The notes: generated by a model not told the origin, from the letters alone. Numbered from the stretch's first letter, positions 9,600-19,238 are shown. The stretch: DNA of 64,000 nucleotides from PALSA-612 sp963765295 (GCA_963765295.1 CAVXVO010000005.1:744001-808000); one strand, 5' to 3'. Made by a program: numbers and translations.

Positions 9600-10144
9600 G
9601 CGGCCGCCTCGAACAGAGACACGCGGGCGGCGCCGTAGCGCCGGCTCGTGCGTAGCGCCAGCGGCGGAAGCACCGGCTCGATCCGCGACGAGGACTCGAG
9701 CACGACGAGTCCGCTCTCGGCGAGCACGGCGGGAAGGTAGGTGGCGAGCCGCACGGCGACGGATTCAACCATGTCGTACGGCGGGTCGACCAGGATCAGG
9801 TCGAATCGGCCCTCGCCGGACCGACCCGATTCCGCGGCGAGATAGCGCAGCACGTCGCGGCACGCGACCTCGGCGCCCTTGAGCCGCAGCTTCTCCAGAT
9901 TGCGCCCGATCGTGCGGCACGCGTCACGGTCGGACTCGACGAAGACGGCGTTTTCGGCGCCTCGGGAAAGCGCCTCGAGCCCCAGCGCCCCCGAGCCCGC
10001 GTAGAGGTCGAGCACGGCGGCCCCGTCGACCGGGCCGATCAGGTTGAACGTGGCCTCACGCACGCGGTCGGAGGTCGGCCGGGTGTCGGTGCCACGCGGC
10101 GCGAAGATCCGCGCGCCCCTGCACGTGCCGGCGACGATCCGCAC
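9596..10144 (-). CDS. rsmD: 16S rRNA (guanine-N2)-methyltransferase RsmD
   Basis: 182 residues. SAM-binding motif VLDLYAGSGALGLEALSRGA and the catalytic DPPY in DLILVDPPYD identify the RsmD family, which methylates G966 (E. coli numbering) in 16S rRNA. The opening MRIVAGTCRGARI is typical. It starts 3 bp after the recG stop codon. Confidence 0.96.
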
Positions 10145-10147
10145 GGC

Positions 10148-12167
10148 TCAGGCGACCGCCGGGGTCTCCGCGAATGCCCGGTCGGCCTCCTCGGCGAGCG
10201 GCCCCTCCGCCCCGACGAGCGTCGCCGCATCCTCGCGGGCTTGCTCGAGCAGCGGTCGGTCGGCGACCAGGCGGGCGAAGCGGAAGTCGGTGAGGCCGGA
10301 CTGTCGCTTGCCGAGGAGCTCGCCCGCGCCGCGCAGCTCGAGGTCGCGCTCGGCGAGGACGAAGCCGTCCGTCGTGTCGACGAGCGCCTGCAGCCGCTCC
10401 TGCGCGATCTCGGTCAGCTCTTCGCGCGGACGCGAGACGAGCAGGCAGTACGACTGCTCGGCGCCGCGTCCGACGCGTCCGCGGAGCTGGTGGAGCTGGG
10501 CAAGCCCGAACCGGTCGGCCTCCTGGACGATCATGATCGTGGCGTTCGGAACGTCGACGCCGACCTCGATCACGGTCGTCGCGACGAGGACGTCGAGCTC
10601 GCAGGCCTTGAACGAGGCCATCAGCTCGCGTCGCTCGGCGGGCCGGAGACGGCCGTGCAGGAGCCCGACGCGGTAGCCGCGGAGCTCGCCCAGACGCAAC
10701 CGTTCGGCCTCGACCTCGGCCGCGCGCGCGACCGACGTCTCCGACTCCTCGATCAGCGGGCAGACGACGTACGCCTGCCGCCCCTCGTCGAGGTGCCGCC
10801 GCAGGCGCCGGTACGCCTCGCCGGAGCGCTCGGCCCCGACCCACGCGGTCACGATCGGCTTGCGGTCCGCGGGCGGCCGCGCGATCTCGGTCACGTTCAG
10901 GTCGCCGTAGACGGTGAGCGCGAGCGTCCGCGGAATCGGCGTCGCCGTCATGTGCAGGACGTGCGGTGTCCTGCCGGCGACGAGGGCGCGGCGCTGCTCG
11001 ACCCCGAAGCGATGCTGCTCGTCGACGACGGCCACGGCCAGGTTGCCGAGGTCGACGCCCTCCTGGATCAGCGCATGCGTGCCGACGAGGATGCTCGCGC
11101 CGGCTGCCCTCGTGCGGTCGCGCTTGCCGACGGAGCTCGTCAGCAGGCCGACGGAGACGCCGAGCTGCGCGCAGTAGCCCTCCAGCGTCAGGAAGTGCTG
11201 CTCGGCGAGCGTCTCGGTAGGTGCCATCAGAGCGCCGAGCCGACCCGACTCGACCGCGCGCAGCAACGCATAGAGCGCGACGACGGTCTTGCCGGAGCCC
11301 ACGTCGCCCTGCAGCAGCCGCTCCATCGGGATGGAGCGCGCGAGGTCGGCGTCGATCTCCTCCACCGCCTGCGCCTGGTCCGGCGTCAGCTCGAACGGGA
11401 GGACCGTCCGGTAGCGCTCGGCGAGTTCGCCCGGGGGCGCGAGCGCGGGTGCCACGTCCTCCTCGCGGCCGACCCGGCGTCGTGCGAGCCCGAGCTGGAG
11501 CACGAGCAGCTCCTCGAACGCCAGGCGCGAGCGGGCCCGCTCCGCCTCGTCGAGCGAGCGTGGACGATGCAGTGCATGGAGCGCATCGGCCTTGAGCGGG
11601 AGCGCACGCCGTGCCTTGAGCTCGGCCGGCAGCGGGTCGGGGACGTCCCGCACCCGCTCCAACGCCTGCTCGACGAGCCCCCGCAGGCGCTTCGGCGGCA
11701 TCTCCTCGCTCGCCGGGTAGACCGGCGCGAAGTCGGCCGTCGCCGAGACGCCGTCGAGGTCGTACGAGCGGACCTGGAAGTCGCCGCGCTTCAGCAACCC
11801 ACGCAGCCGAACACGGCGGCCGCGGGTCAGCTTGTCGAGGAGCCATTCCTGGTTGAACCAGATCGCATCGATCGTTTCCGTCCCGTCGTCGATCGCGGCC
11901 GACAGGATCGTCAGGCGGCGCACACGGCGCGTCCTCGCGCCCTGGACAGTGCCTGCGATCACGACCTCCTCCCCGGCCAGCAGATCGGCGATGGCCCGTT
12001 CGGGGGCGGCCGACTCGTAGCGGCGCGGGCCATGCTCGAGGAGGTCGCCGACCGTGTCCAGGCCGAGCCTGAGCAGCTTTCTCCGAACCTGTGGACCGAC
12101 GCTGTTCAGCGTGTCCAGCGGCGCGTCCAGCCGCTCGGGACGAGGCGCGAGGCGCGGCCGCTCCCAC
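10148..12167 (-). CDS. recG: ATP-dependent DNA helicase RecG, start unresolved
   Basis: The product holds the RecG wedge domain at its N-terminus (LDTLNSVGPQVRRKLLRLGL, TVGDLLEHGPRRY), then helicase motifs: Walker A GDVGSGKTVVALYALL, DEQHRFG box, MTATPIPRT and VATTVIEVGVDVPNA. RecG remodels stalled forks and recombination intermediates. The wedge sequence reads upstream of 11962 to about 12140, but that frame has no ATG, GTG or TTG at its 5' end; the nearest good start, GTG 12167, is one frame off. A one-base error between 12140 and 12160 would fix this. Total about 672 residues. Confidence 0.9.
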
Positions 12168-12306
12168 GCGTGCGGCCGGTCGCGGGAGGAGAAGCCCCTC
12201 AGCGACCGGGAGGGAAGCGTGTGTGTCCTCGCCAGCGGCCGTTCACCTCGTGCATGAGCCAGATCGCCACGCTACCGAGGGCGTCGGCTCTCGGCGCCCG
12301 CCGGGG

Positions 12307-12498
12307 TTAGACGGCTTTCTCGACCTTGCCCGACTTGAGGCAGCGCGTGCAGACATACGCGCGGGTCGCCGTTCCACCGAGCAGGATGCGAACACGCTGG
12401 AGGTTCGGGTTGAACCGGCGCTTCGTGGCCACCATCGAGTGGCTCCGGTTGTGCCCGAACCCCGGTTTCTTGCCGCAGATTGCGCAGACCTTCGACAT
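12307..12498 (-). CDS. rpmB: 50S ribosomal protein L28
   Basis: 63 residues: MSKVCAICGKKPGFGHNRSH at the start, then RRFNPNLQ and a second cysteine pair in YVCTRCLKSGKV. Two CxxC-type pairs mean this is the zinc-binding form of L28. It is part of the large ribosomal subunit. It lies between ribH and recG with its own promoter. Confidence 0.97.
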   Translation of the reverse strand: MSKVCAICGKKPGFGHNRSHSMVATKRRFNPNLQRVRILLGGTATRAYVCTRCLKSGKVEKAV

Positions 12499-12507
12499 CG
12501 ACGGCCC

Positions 12508-12513
12508 AGTGTA
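12508..12513 (-). promoter_or_regulatory. -10 box of rpmB
   Basis: TACACT on the minus strand, 9 bp before the rpmB ATG. At most a few bases of leader would be made. Confidence 0.5.
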
Positions 12514-12521
12514 GCGGGAGG

Positions 12522-12545
12522 CTCAGTAGAGCGGGCTCTACTGAG
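12522..12545 (-). terminator. Hairpin overlapping the ribH stop
   Basis: An 11-bp perfect inverted repeat (arms CTCAGTAGAGC and GCTCTACTGAG, 2-base centre) spans the ribH TAG codon. It probably ends the rib operon before the rpmB promoter, though no T-run follows. Confidence 0.6.
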
Positions 12546-13563
12546 CGGAGCGCGCGGCCCGTGCGCGGACCTGCGTGAACAGGTCGGCCATCTCGAGCGC
12601 CGCGCGGGCCGCCTCGGCGCCCTTGTCGACGCGGGCCTCGGCCTGTTCCTTCGTCTCGCAGGTCAGCAGGCCGAAGGAGACCGGCACGCCGGTCTCGATC
12701 GCCGCGAGTTGCAGACCGCTCGCGGCCTCGCCGGCGACGAAGTCGAAGTGCGGTGTCTCGCCGCGGATCACGCAGCCGAGCGCGACGACGCACGAGAACC
12801 GCCGGGTCTTCGCGATCGCCATCGCCGCAAGCGGCAACTCGAACGCGCCCGGGACGGGCACGACCGTGATCGACTCCCGCGTCACGTGGGCGTCGACGAG
12901 CGCGTCGACGGCGCTTTCCAGGAGCCTGTTCGTAACGTCGGCGTTGAAGCGGCTGACGACGATCGCCACGCTGCGGCGGAAGCCGTTCGGGCCGCCCTCG
13001 AGGATCTCGGGGCCTTCCGGGACGACGAGGTCGCCGGGGGCGTGCTCGCGCAGCGGCTCGGCTGCGAGAGCGGCCGCCGCAGGAGCCAGGAGCGGGTCGA
13101 CGGGCTCGGCCTCGGGCTCCGCCTCGGGCGCCTCCTGCTCGTCCTCCTCGATCGGAACAGGGAGCACGGCCTGCTGCTCGGGCACCGGTTCCGCCCCGGG
13201 CTCCAGCTCTGGCTCCCGCTCCGGCTCGGGAGGCGGCGCCGCGAACATCGGCGGCTCCTCGCGCTCCGGCTCCGGCCCTGGGTCGGGCTCGGGCTCCGGC
13301 TCCCGCGCGGGCTCGCTCGGCTCGGGTTCGCTCGGCTCCGGCGCGTTCGACACTGGCTCGACCGGCACGACGTCGACCTCCGGCTCTGGCTCGGGCGCCG
13401 GCCCGCTCTCGGGCTCGGTCGGCGGCTCGGGCTCGGTCAGACGCGTCGACTGCTCCTCGCGATCGAAGGGGCGCTCGTGCTCGACCGGCGGCGCCGCCGA
13501 CTCGCGGAACGGCCAGTCGCCGGTGTCCTCGAACGGGTTGTAGGTGCCGGGGCGGTCAGTCAT
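12538..13563 (-). CDS. ribH: Lumazine synthase with 195-residue Pro/Glu extension
   Basis: 341 residues against about 155 for the family. The catalytic core is residues 196-341: VSRFNADVTNRLLESAVDAL, VPGAFELPLAA, LGCVIRGETPHFDFVAGEA and GVPVSFGLLTCET. It makes 6,7-dimethyl-8-ribityllumazine from the RibB and RibA/D products. Before it comes a low-complexity acidic segment rich in EPEP and PEPE units, with no recognisable fold. The start overlaps the end of ribBA by 8 bp, and no other methionine lies before MFAAPPPEPE, so the extension appears genuinely translated. Confidence 0.93.
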   Translation of the reverse strand: MTDRPGTYNPFEDTGDWPFRESAAPPVEHERPFDREEQSTRLTEPEPPTEPESGPAPEPEPEVDVVPVEPVSNAPEPSEPEPSEPAREPEPEPDPGPEPEREEPPMFAAPPPEPEREPELEPGAEPVPEQQAVLPVPIEEDEQEAPEAEPEAEPVDPLLAPAAAALAAEPLREHAPGDLVVPEGPEILEGGPNGFRRSVAIVVSRFNADVTNRLLESAVDALVDAHVTRESITVVPVPGAFELPLAAMAIAKTRRFSCVVALGCVIRGETPHFDFVAGEAASGLQLAAIETGVPVSFGLLTCETKEQAEARVDKGAEAARAALEMADLFTQVRARAARSAQ

Positions 13564-14812
13564 CGGTCTTCTCGAACTTCAGGTCCTGGTGGTGAAGCCT
13601 ATGCCCAAGCTTGTCACGCTTGGCGGCCAGATACCGCCGGTTCTCGGCATTCGGCGCCACCTCGATCGCCACCTGCTCGACCACGGTCAGCCCGAAGCCC
13701 TCGATGCCCGTCAGCTTGCGCGGATTGTTGGTCAGGATCCGGATCGTCGTCAGGCCGAGCTCGGAGAGGATCTGGTTCCCGATCGCGTAGTCGCGCGCGT
13801 CGGCCGGGAAGCCGAGCTCGAGGTTCGCCTCGACCGTGTCGAGCCCCTGCTCCTGGAGCTCGTAGGCCCGGAGCTTGTTGAGGAGCCCGATCCCGCGGCC
13901 CTCCTGCGCCATGTACAGGAGCACGCCCTCGTCCTCGGCTCCGATGCGCTCCAGAGCAAGTTCGAGCTGCTCGCCGCAGTCGCAGCGCAGCGAGTGGAAG
14001 ACGTCGCCCGTGAGGCATTCCGAGTGGACACGCACGAGGACGTGCTCCTTGCCGGCGACCTCGCCGCGGACGAGCGCCACGTGGGTCTTGCCGGTCAGCT
14101 TTTCGCGGAACGCGACTGCCGAGAACTCGCCGTAGTCGGTCGGCATCCGCACCTGGGCGGTCCGCTCGACGAGGAGCTCGTGGCGGCGGCGGTACTCGAC
14201 GAGCTGCGCGACCGTGATCATTAGCAGCTCGTGCTGCTCGCAGAAACGCGTGAGGTCGGGCACGCGGGCCATCGTGCCGTCGTCGTTCATGATCTCGCAG
14301 ACGACGCCGGCCGGGGTGAGACCGGCGAGGCGAGCGAGGTCGACGGCGGCCTCGGTCTGGCCGATCCGCTCGAGGACGCCTCCGGGCTTGGCGCGCAGAG
14401 GGAAGACGTGGCCGGGCTGGACGAGGTCGCCCGGACGGCTCTGCGCGTTGATCGCGACCTGGATCGTGTGCGAGCGGTCGGCGGCGGAGATGCCGGTCGT
14501 GACGCCCTCGCGCGCCTCGATCGAGACGGTGAAGGCGGTTCCGAGCGGCGCCTCGTTGTGCTCCGTCATCGGGCGCAGGCCGAGCTCGTCCGCGCGCTCC
14601 TCCGTCAGCGAGAGGCAGATCAGACCGCGCGCGTGCGTGGCCATGAAGTTGATCGCCTCGGGCGTCGCGAACTGGGCGGCGATGACGAGATCGCCCTCGT
14701 TCTCGCGGTCGGGATCGTCGACGACGACCACGAACTTGCCCTGGCGCACGTCATCGAGGGCCTGCTCGACTGGCGAGAACGGCGATGTCTGTGGCTCGGC
14801 GACGGCCGCCAT
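13556..14812 (-). CDS. ribBA: Bifunctional DHBP synthase / GTP cyclohydrolase II
   Basis: 418 residues. The N-terminal RibB domain shows VDDPDRENEGDLVIAA and THARGLICLSL; the C-terminal RibA domain shows VRVHSECLTGDVFHSLRCDC (three zinc cysteines) and YMAQEGRGIGLLNKLRAYEL. It makes dihydroxybutanone phosphate from ribulose 5-phosphate and opens GTP, the two entry reactions of riboflavin synthesis. It lies between ribE and ribH. Confidence 0.97.
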   Translation of the reverse strand: MAAVAEPQTSPFSPVEQALDDVRQGKFVVVVDDPDRENEGDLVIAAQFATPEAINFMATHARGLICLSLTEERADELGLRPMTEHNEAPLGTAFTVSIEAREGVTTGISAADRSHTIQVAINAQSRPGDLVQPGHVFPLRAKPGGVLERIGQTEAAVDLARLAGLTPAGVVCEIMNDDGTMARVPDLTRFCEQHELLMITVAQLVEYRRRHELLVERTAQVRMPTDYGEFSAVAFREKLTGKTHVALVRGEVAGKEHVLVRVHSECLTGDVFHSLRCDCGEQLELALERIGAEDEGVLLYMAQEGRGIGLLNKLRAYELQEQGLDTVEANLELGFPADARDYAIGNQILSELGLTTIRILTNNPRKLTGIEGFGLTVVEQVAIEVAPNAENRRYLAAKRDKLGHRLHHQDLKFEKTDD

Positions 14813-14839
14813 CGCCTCGAATCGTAGCCCGCGGGCCGC

Positions 14840-15430
14840 TCAGGGCCTCGCGACGAGCCTCTCGACGTACTTGGCGAGCACGTCGGACTCCAGGTTCACC
14901 TCGTCGCCGGACTCGAGCCTCCCGAGCGTTGTCGCGGACAGCGTGTGCGGGACGAGCGCGACGCCGAAGCCCTTCTCGTCGACGTCCGTGATCGTCAGCG
15001 AGACGCCCTCCACGGTGATCGAGCCCTTCTCGACGCAGTAGCGGACCACCTCTGGCGGCGCGTCGAAGCGTACGAGACGCCCTTCGCCCTCACGCTCGAC
15101 CGACCGGACGCGACCGACGCCGTCGACGTGGCCCTGGACGTAGTGGCCGCCCAGGGGCTCGCCGGCGCGGAGCGCGGGCTCGACGTTGACGTCCTCGCCC
15201 GCCTCGAGCCGCCCGAGCGAGCTGCGGCGAAGCGTCTCGGCGACCGCGTCGAACTCGAGCTCGCCGTCCACCGCCGCGACGACCGTCAGACACACGCCGG
15301 CGATCGCGATCGAGTCCCCGGTAGCGGCGTTCGCGGCCGCCTCCGGCGCGGCGATCCGGAGGCGCGCGCCGTCTTCGGCGGCCAGGATCGAGACGACTCG
15401 CCCCCGCTCCCGCACGATCCCCGTGAACAC
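14840..15430 (-). CDS. ribE: Riboflavin synthase alpha chain
   Basis: 196 residues from the GTG at 15430, chosen because the protein then opens with the invariant FTGIV. Two lumazine-binding repeats follow: the first with ISAGVCLTVV-like GVCLTVVAAV and LGGHYVQGHVDGVGRV, the second with GSITVEGVSLTITDV. It dismutates two lumazines to riboflavin. The upstream hypothetical gene ends 13 bp before it. Confidence 0.95.
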   Translation of the reverse strand: MFTGIVRERGRVVSILAAEDGARLRIAAPEAAANAATGDSIAIAGVCLTVVAAVDGELEFDAVAETLRRSSLGRLEAGEDVNVEPALRAGEPLGGHYVQGHVDGVGRVRSVEREGEGRLVRFDAPPEVVRYCVEKGSITVEGVSLTITDVDEKGFGVALVPHTLSATTLGRLESGDEVNLESDVLAKYVERLVARP

Positions 15431-15443
15431 GCGTACCGCCTCC

Positions 15444-15704
15444 TCAGCCGAGCGCGATCGCTTCCAGCGTCTCGCGGACCAGCATCTCCAGCTCGCCGCG
15501 CTCGCCCTCGGGCGCATCGTCGAGCTCCGCGAGCACCTCGTCGACCATCTCCGCCTGCTCACGGTCGAGGCAGTCCGTGCCGAGCTCGCGGAGGCGCGTG
15601 CGGAGCTCGGCGTTGCCCATGTGGTAGGCAAGCCAGTGCGACAGCGCACTCACGATCTCGCCCTCGGCGCGGGCGGGGCGGACTGGTTCAGGGCTCGTGG
15701 ACAT
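15444..15704 (-). CDS. Small acidic helical protein of unknown function in rib operon
   Basis: 86 residues from the ATG at 15704, which overlaps the end of ribD by 17 bp; 13 bp before ribE. No recognised motif. Helical, with SALSHWLAYHMGNAELRTRL and a very acidic second half (DREQAEMVDEVLAELDD). Being locked inside the riboflavin operon suggests a link to flavin synthesis or its control, but nothing in the sequence shows one. Confidence 0.7.
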   Translation of the reverse strand: MSTSPEPVRPARAEGEIVSALSHWLAYHMGNAELRTRLRELGTDCLDREQAEMVDEVLAELDDAPEGERGELEMLVRETLEAIALG

Positions 15705-16629
15705 AGGCGCTGAGAAGAACATCCTGGCCGATGGGCTCGGCCGTCAGCCGCGTCACGCGGAGCGGCGCGGCCATGTCACCCAGCATACGCGGCCCGGCAC
15801 CGGCCACGACCGGGGCAACGAAGAGGAGCAACTTGTCGACGAGATCGTCGGCGAGGAACGCGCCGGCGAGGGTCGGCCCGCCCTCGAGGAGAAGCGACTG
15901 GACGCCCTCCGCGGCGAGCGCGCGCAACTCGTCGGCGAACGGTCCGCTCCGCAGCTCGAGCTCCGAGTCGTCCGGCAGCGGCCCGCGGCCGAACGCGAGC
16001 CGCCGCGGCTGCCGCGCCGCCTCCACCTCGCGCGCGTCGAGCCTCGGCTTGTCGGCCCGGACGGTGCCCATGCCCACGGCGACCGCGTCGACGCGTGCGC
16101 GAAGCTCGTGCACCCGGCGCCGGCTCTCCTCGCCCGAGACCCAGCGGGCGCCGGGCACCGTGACGCGGCCGTCGAGCGTCACGGCCATCTTCCACGTCAC
16201 GAACGGCCTGGCGAGCGCGACCCACGTGCGCCATGCCTCGTTCTGCGCCCGGGCGGCGAAGGAGTCGACGAGCACGACTTCGACGCCTGCGTCCCGGAGC
16301 CGCTCGATCCCGCCCGTCGCCTCCGGGTTCGGATCGCGAGAGCCGACGACCACCTTCGCGACGCCCGCGGCGACGATCGCGTCCGTGCACGGCGGCGTCG
16401 AGCCGTGGTGAGCGCAGGGCTCCATCGTCACGTAGAGCGTCGCGCCCCGGGCCTGCTCGCCGGCGGCGTCGAGGGCGACGATCTCGGCGTGCCGGCCGGC
16501 TGCCTCGGTCGAGCCCTCACCGATCACGCTCCCGTCGCGCACGAGCACGGCGCCGACGTCCGGCTTCGGGTGCGCGCGGCCCCGGGTCGCTGCCGCGAGC
16601 GCGAGCGCCCGCTCCAGGTGGTCGGTCAC
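15688..16629 (-). CDS. ribD: Bifunctional pyrimidine deaminase/reductase RibD
   Basis: 313 residues from GTG 16629, which overlaps the rsmB stop as GTGA. Deaminase zinc site: GRHAEIVAL and MEPCAHHGSTPPC. Reductase domain: KMAVTLDGRV, WVSGEESRRRVHELRARVDA and LLEGGPTLAGAFL. It carries out the second and third steps of riboflavin synthesis. A longer in-frame extension into rsmB is open but is not RibD-like. Confidence 0.96.
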   Translation of the reverse strand: MTDHLERALALAAATRGRAHPKPDVGAVLVRDGSVIGEGSTEAAGRHAEIVALDAAGEQARGATLYVTMEPCAHHGSTPPCTDAIVAAGVAKVVVGSRDPNPEATGGIERLRDAGVEVVLVDSFAARAQNEAWRTWVALARPFVTWKMAVTLDGRVTVPGARWVSGEESRRRVHELRARVDAVAVGMGTVRADKPRLDAREVEAARQPRRLAFGRGPLPDDSELELRSGPFADELRALAAEGVQSLLLEGGPTLAGAFLADDLVDKLLLFVAPVVAGAGPRMLGDMAAPLRVTRLTAEPIGQDVLLSAYVHEP

Positions 16630-17840
16630 GCGGGCAATCGTAGGCGGGCGACGAAGAAGCCCGACGTGCCGTGGACGTGCGGCAGCGTGAGCAGGAACTC
16701 CGGCCGGGTCGGGTGCCGGAACGCGGGCCAGTCGGCGCCGAGGTCGTCGACGGCGAGGCCGGACGCGTCCACGATCGCCTCGTTCTCGTCGGCGTTCGGC
16801 GTGCAGACGGAGTAGAGGACCGTGCCGCCGGGCTTGACGCGCTCGGCGGCGGCGCGCACCAGCGCGAGCTGGAGGTCGGGGAGCGGCTCCGCGCGCCAGC
16901 GTAGGTCCGGCCGGCTGTTCAGCACGCCGAGGCCCGAGCAGGGCGCGTCGACGAGCGCCCGGTCGAAATCGCGGAGGTCGTGCGGAAGCGCGAGCGCGTC
17001 GGCATTGACGACCTGCACGTTCGTCGCGCCGAGCCTGTCCGCGTTCGCGGCCAGCTCGCGTGCCCGCCCTTCGTGCTTCTCGACCGCCGTCACCTCCCCC
17101 GCGAGCTGTGTCGCCTTGCCGCCCGGGGCGGCGCACACGTCCAGCGTCCGCTCGCCCGGCAGGGCGCCGACGGCGAGCGCGGCGAGCTGGGATCCGCGGC
17201 TCTGCGGCCAGATTCGCCCCTCGGCGAGCGCCTGCTCGTCCACCCGTTCGACACGGTAGGCGCCGGCAACGTCGGTGGGCTCGCCGTCGATCTCGCCGCG
17301 GGCGAGCCGGACGACGGTCTCGGGCGGCTCGTTCTGCGAGCGCATCAGTGCCAGCGCCTGTTCGGGGCCGAAGTCACGCTCCCAGACCTCCGCGATCCAG
17401 TCGGGATACGAGAGCTTGAGCGGCCCTTCCGGCAGGCTGGCGAGCAGCCCACGGAGGCCGACCGTGAGCCGCCGCATCACGGCGTTCGCGAACGGGACCG
17501 CCCGCTCGAGTCCCGCGCCGCGGACGAGCTCCACCGTCTCGTTGACGGCCGCGTGCCGCGCGACGCCGGAGAGGTACGCGAGCTGGTAGGCGCCCGTGCG
17601 CAGCGCCGCGCGGACCGGCGGGTCGAGCCGGGCGACCGGGCGGCGGGCGAGCGCCTCGACGCCGTGGTCGAGCGCGCGCACGCGCTGCACGGTGCCGTAG
17701 GCGATCTGTTGGGCGAGCGCCCGGTCTCGGGCGTCGAGGCCCTCTGCGGCTGTGGCGAACGCCCGATCTGCATAGGCGTCCTGCTCGAACACCCGCAGGA
17801 CGACCTCGTACGCGGCCCGGCGCGCGGGCGAGACGCTCAC
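16626..17840 (-). CDS. rsmB: 16S rRNA m5C967 methyltransferase RsmB
   Basis: 404 residues. N-terminal NusB-like helical RNA-binding domain (about 1-130), then the methyltransferase domain with VCAAPGGKATQLA, DAPCSGLGVL (catalytic cysteine of the PC motif) and SVCTPNADENE (second cysteine). Starts overlapping the fmt stop by 4 bp. The def-fmt-rsmB order is widespread in bacteria. Confidence 0.96.
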   Translation of the reverse strand: MSVSPARRAAYEVVLRVFEQDAYADRAFATAAEGLDARDRALAQQIAYGTVQRVRALDHGVEALARRPVARLDPPVRAALRTGAYQLAYLSGVARHAAVNETVELVRGAGLERAVPFANAVMRRLTVGLRGLLASLPEGPLKLSYPDWIAEVWERDFGPEQALALMRSQNEPPETVVRLARGEIDGEPTDVAGAYRVERVDEQALAEGRIWPQSRGSQLAALAVGALPGERTLDVCAAPGGKATQLAGEVTAVEKHEGRARELAANADRLGATNVQVVNADALALPHDLRDFDRALVDAPCSGLGVLNSRPDLRWRAEPLPDLQLALVRAAAERVKPGGTVLYSVCTPNADENEAIVDASGLAVDDLGADWPAFRHPTRPEFLLTLPHVHGTSGFFVARLRLPA

Positions 17841-18631
17841 GACCGCAGGCCGCGGAGCCAGGCCGCGTATTCCATTCGCCGCCCGCCCGCCGGCTGCACC
17901 TCGAGCGGCTCGAACGACCCGTCGGCTGCGACCCGCGCGCGCCAGACCGTCACTGGCCGTCCCTCGAGCTCCGCCCGCGCGCCGATGTGAGGGGAGAGCG
18001 CACGAACCCGGCGGACGAGCTCGTCCGACGGGCGTGCGAGGTCGAGGCTGCGATCGGCGGCTGCGATCTTCTCGGCATACGTCGCTCCGTCGGCCGCCTG
18101 CTGCACGAACCGCTCGGGAAGCGGGTCGAGGAGCCGCGCAGCAACCTCGGCAGCCTGCGCGTACACGGCGCCGGCGTCGTCATCGGGGCCGATCGCGAAC
18201 GCCTCCTGTGCGCCGATCGGACCGGCGTCGAGCTCCTCGACGAGCCGGATGATCGACACGCCCGTCTCGTCGTCTCCGGCCATGATCGCGCGCTCGACGG
18301 GCGCCGCACCGCGCCAGCGCGGCAGGAGCGACGGGTGCACGTTCAGCCAGAGATGGCGCTCGAGCAGCGCCGGCGGGACGAGCAACCCGTAGGCGACGGC
18401 CACGACCGTCCCGGCGGGCAGCTCGACTGCGCCGTCCAGCCGCCCGGGCTGCAGCACGGGTATGCCGAGCCGCTCCGCCACAGCCTTCGCGGGGGATGCG
18501 CCCACGGTCCGGCCGCGCCCGCGCCGGCTGTCCGGCCGGGTGAGGACGAAGGCAAGCTCGTGCTTCGCCGCCAGCCGCTCGAGAACGTCTGCGCCGAACG
18601 GCGCCGTGGCCGCGACGCCGATTCGCGCCAT
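17837..18631 (-). CDS. fmt: Methionyl-tRNA formyltransferase
   Basis: 264 residues, shorter than the usual 310; the C-terminal tRNA-binding domain appears reduced. Key block: NVHPSLLPRWRGAAPVERAI with the catalytic asparagine and histidine, then DDETGVSIIRLVEELDAGPI. It formylates initiator Met-tRNA using 10-formyl-tetrahydrofolate. It begins 1 bp after the def stop codon, so the pair is co-translated. Confidence 0.95.
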   Translation of the reverse strand: MARIGVAATAPFGADVLERLAAKHELAFVLTRPDSRRGRGRTVGASPAKAVAERLGIPVLQPGRLDGAVELPAGTVVAVAYGLLVPPALLERHLWLNVHPSLLPRWRGAAPVERAIMAGDDETGVSIIRLVEELDAGPIGAQEAFAIGPDDDAGAVYAQAAEVAARLLDPLPERFVQQAADGATYAEKIAAADRSLDLARPSDELVRRVRALSPHIGARAELEGRPVTVWRARVAADGSFEPLEVQPAGGRRMEYAAWLRGLRS

Positions 18632-18632
18632 G

Positions 18633-19232
18633 TCAGGCGCGGCCGGCGAGCTCCGGCTTGGGCCGGAGCGTCGCAAGCGCCTCGCGCCGCGCCTCGTCGG
18701 TCGTCCGGTCGATGATCAGGATGCCGTCGAGGTGGTCGAGCTCGTGCTGGACGACGCGCGCGTCGAGCTGCTCGAGCTCCATCCGCACGGGAACGCCGTC
18801 GAGGTCGGTCGCCTCGATGACCACCCGGGCCGGCCGCTCGACCGGAACGAGCACCTCCTGCAGGGACAGGCACCCTTCGTCGGCGCTCTTGCGCTCGTCG
18901 CCGAGCGGCGTCACGACCGGGTTGACGAAGGCGTGGAGCTCGAGCTCCTCCTCGTCGTCGTCCTCGTCGCCGAGCCGGCAGACGAACAGGCGCCGGAGCA
19001 CGCCGACCTGCGTGGCGGCGAGACCGATGCCGCTCGCGTCCTCCATCAGCGCGAACATGCGCTCGACGAGGTTGCGCAGCTCGTCGTCGACCGCCTCGAC
19101 CTCGGAGGCGCGGAGGCGAAGCGACGGGTCGGGATACTGCCGGATCTGCGCCAGCGCGAGCCGGCGCCGAGCCTCGCGCTCGGGATCGCGCTTACGCGGG
19201 CTCTCCTTGACCTGTCCGTGCTCGTCGGCCAT
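18633..19232 (-). CDS. def: Peptide deformylase
   Basis: 199 residues. All three motifs are present: GIGLAATQVG, EGCLSL and QHELDHLDG, which place one cysteine and two histidines on the metal. It removes the N-formyl group from new proteins. It leads the def-fmt-rsmB-rib operon. Start is the ATG at 19232, 6 bp after a TACACT box. An acidic insert (DEDDDEEELE) sits between motifs one and two. Confidence 0.96.
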   Translation of the reverse strand: MADEHGQVKESPRKRDPEREARRRLALAQIRQYPDPSLRLRASEVEAVDDELRNLVERMFALMEDASGIGLAATQVGVLRRLFVCRLGDEDDDEEELELHAFVNPVVTPLGDERKSADEGCLSLQEVLVPVERPARVVIEATDLDGVPVRMELEQLDARVVQHELDHLDGILIIDRTTDEARREALATLRPKPELAGRA

Positions 19233-19238
19233 GCCGTC

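Noticed and set aside
12203..12256. An 18-codon ORF (MHEVNGRWRGHTRFPPGR) upstream of recG considered as a leader peptide.
   Set aside because: It has no repeated codon and lies where the recG start is itself uncertain.
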